NCBI GenBank assembly: GCA_032111745.1
Contig: JAULUH010000465.1
Location: 1-5,385, forward strand
Reading direction: 5' to 3'
From: JAULUH01 sp032111745
GTDB taxonomy: Bacteria; Chloroflexota; Anaerolineae; JAAEKA01
DNA: 5,385 nt
This document shows, one piece after another, positions 5,119 through 5,385 of this stretch. Under the pieces are notes generated by a model, which saw only the letters and a list, made by a program, of their open reading frames with translations, was not told where the DNA came from and searched no databases. The stretch's first letter is position 1; the number at the start of each line of letters is the position of its first letter. The position numbers and the translations under genes are program-made.

Positions 5119-5385
5119 ACTACATTCAGTCAGGATAGGAGTTACCCATAGTGTTAATGTCCCAGTGTCTGTTCGCGCCTTGCGTGGTCGTGCCTCAAGA
5201 CTTCTTCGATGCAGGTGGATACATGTTTATGGCAACCTCCTGCTGGCTGCATCACAGCGCTATCTGGGATGCTCGGGTGGAGTTGTGATCGGTGCGAAAT
5301 TGCCTTGCATCCGTGACACTAACGGTATACAATCTGCGTTTAACGGGACGAAGTACCTGATTTGTGAGCCTGTTATCTCAAGCTC

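Larger units (their letters stand above)
4830..5385. other. 556-base stretch without a convincing gene, upstream of the haloperoxidase-like gene
   Basis: No frame on either strand gives a recognisable protein, and base composition is visibly less GC-rich than in the coding regions. On the minus strand it is the upstream region of the haloperoxidase-like gene and holds several very short frames: ATG-TAG at 5125-5120, ATG-TAA at 5103-5098 behind an excellent Shine-Dalgarno sequence, and a 32-codon frame at 5086-4988. I find no convincing -35/-10 pair, tRNA, riboswitch core or long repeat. It may be a long leader, decayed genes or plain spacer. Confidence 0.6.

Noticed and set aside
5268..5333. 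Inverted repeat GGATGC/GCATCC near the window end
   Set aside because: The arms are only 6 bases and more than 30 bases apart, with no other sign of an attachment site, insertion-sequence end or structured RNA.

Overview
The window is GC-rich bacterial DNA. Its gene content (a ferritin-like/rubredoxin-like/DinB fusion, a small DsrE-family protein, a class I methyltransferase, a HicA remnant and a carotenoid-desaturase-type FAD oxidoreductase remnant) would fit Chloroflexota or a similar GC-rich environmental lineage. No marker gene is present, so this placement is a low-confidence inference. There is no rRNA, tRNA, CRISPR array or recognisable transposase.

Layout. Bases 1-801 (+) hold the 3' part of a metal-binding fusion gene: a helical N-terminus cut by the window edge, a four-cysteine rubredoxin-like knuckle pair, then a DinB/YfiT-like four-helix domain. 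A 192-base spacer with a 14-bp palindrome follows. Next comes a tight + strand cluster: a 128-residue four-helix membrane protein (994-1380), a DsrE-family sulfur-relay-type protein (1393-1728, interrupted by a TGA at codon 82) and a SAM-dependent methyltransferase (1751-2358, with one frameshift). Spacers of 12 and 22 bases and good ribosome sites suggest one operon. The minus strand then carries a 5'-truncated, twice-frameshifted FAD oxidoreductase (2348 to about 3205), an N-terminally truncated HicA toxin remnant (3226 to about 3405), a strong hairpin (3435-3464) and an intact secreted vanadium-haloperoxidase/PAP2-type protein (3486-4829). The last 556 bases (4830-5385) hold no convincing gene.

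The most interesting point is the DsrE gene. Its TGA lies where relatives carry the first cysteine of a Cys-Gly-Thr-Cys motif, the frame continues into a recognisable DsrE C-terminus ending just before the methyltransferase ribosome site, and a 7-bp hairpin with a G-starting loop lies at the spacing expected of a bacterial selenocysteine insertion element. The rival reading is decay: about ten residues appear missing right after the motif, and other damaged genes lie next door. The middle of the window (1.4-3.4 kb) has one TGA, three frameshifts and two truncated genes, whereas both flanks are intact. It is therefore either a decaying or recombining zone or a stretch with sequencing errors. 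A second notable point is the haloperoxidase-like protein, which keeps the oxyanion-binding residues but has Ala where the catalytic His of the SGH motif is expected.
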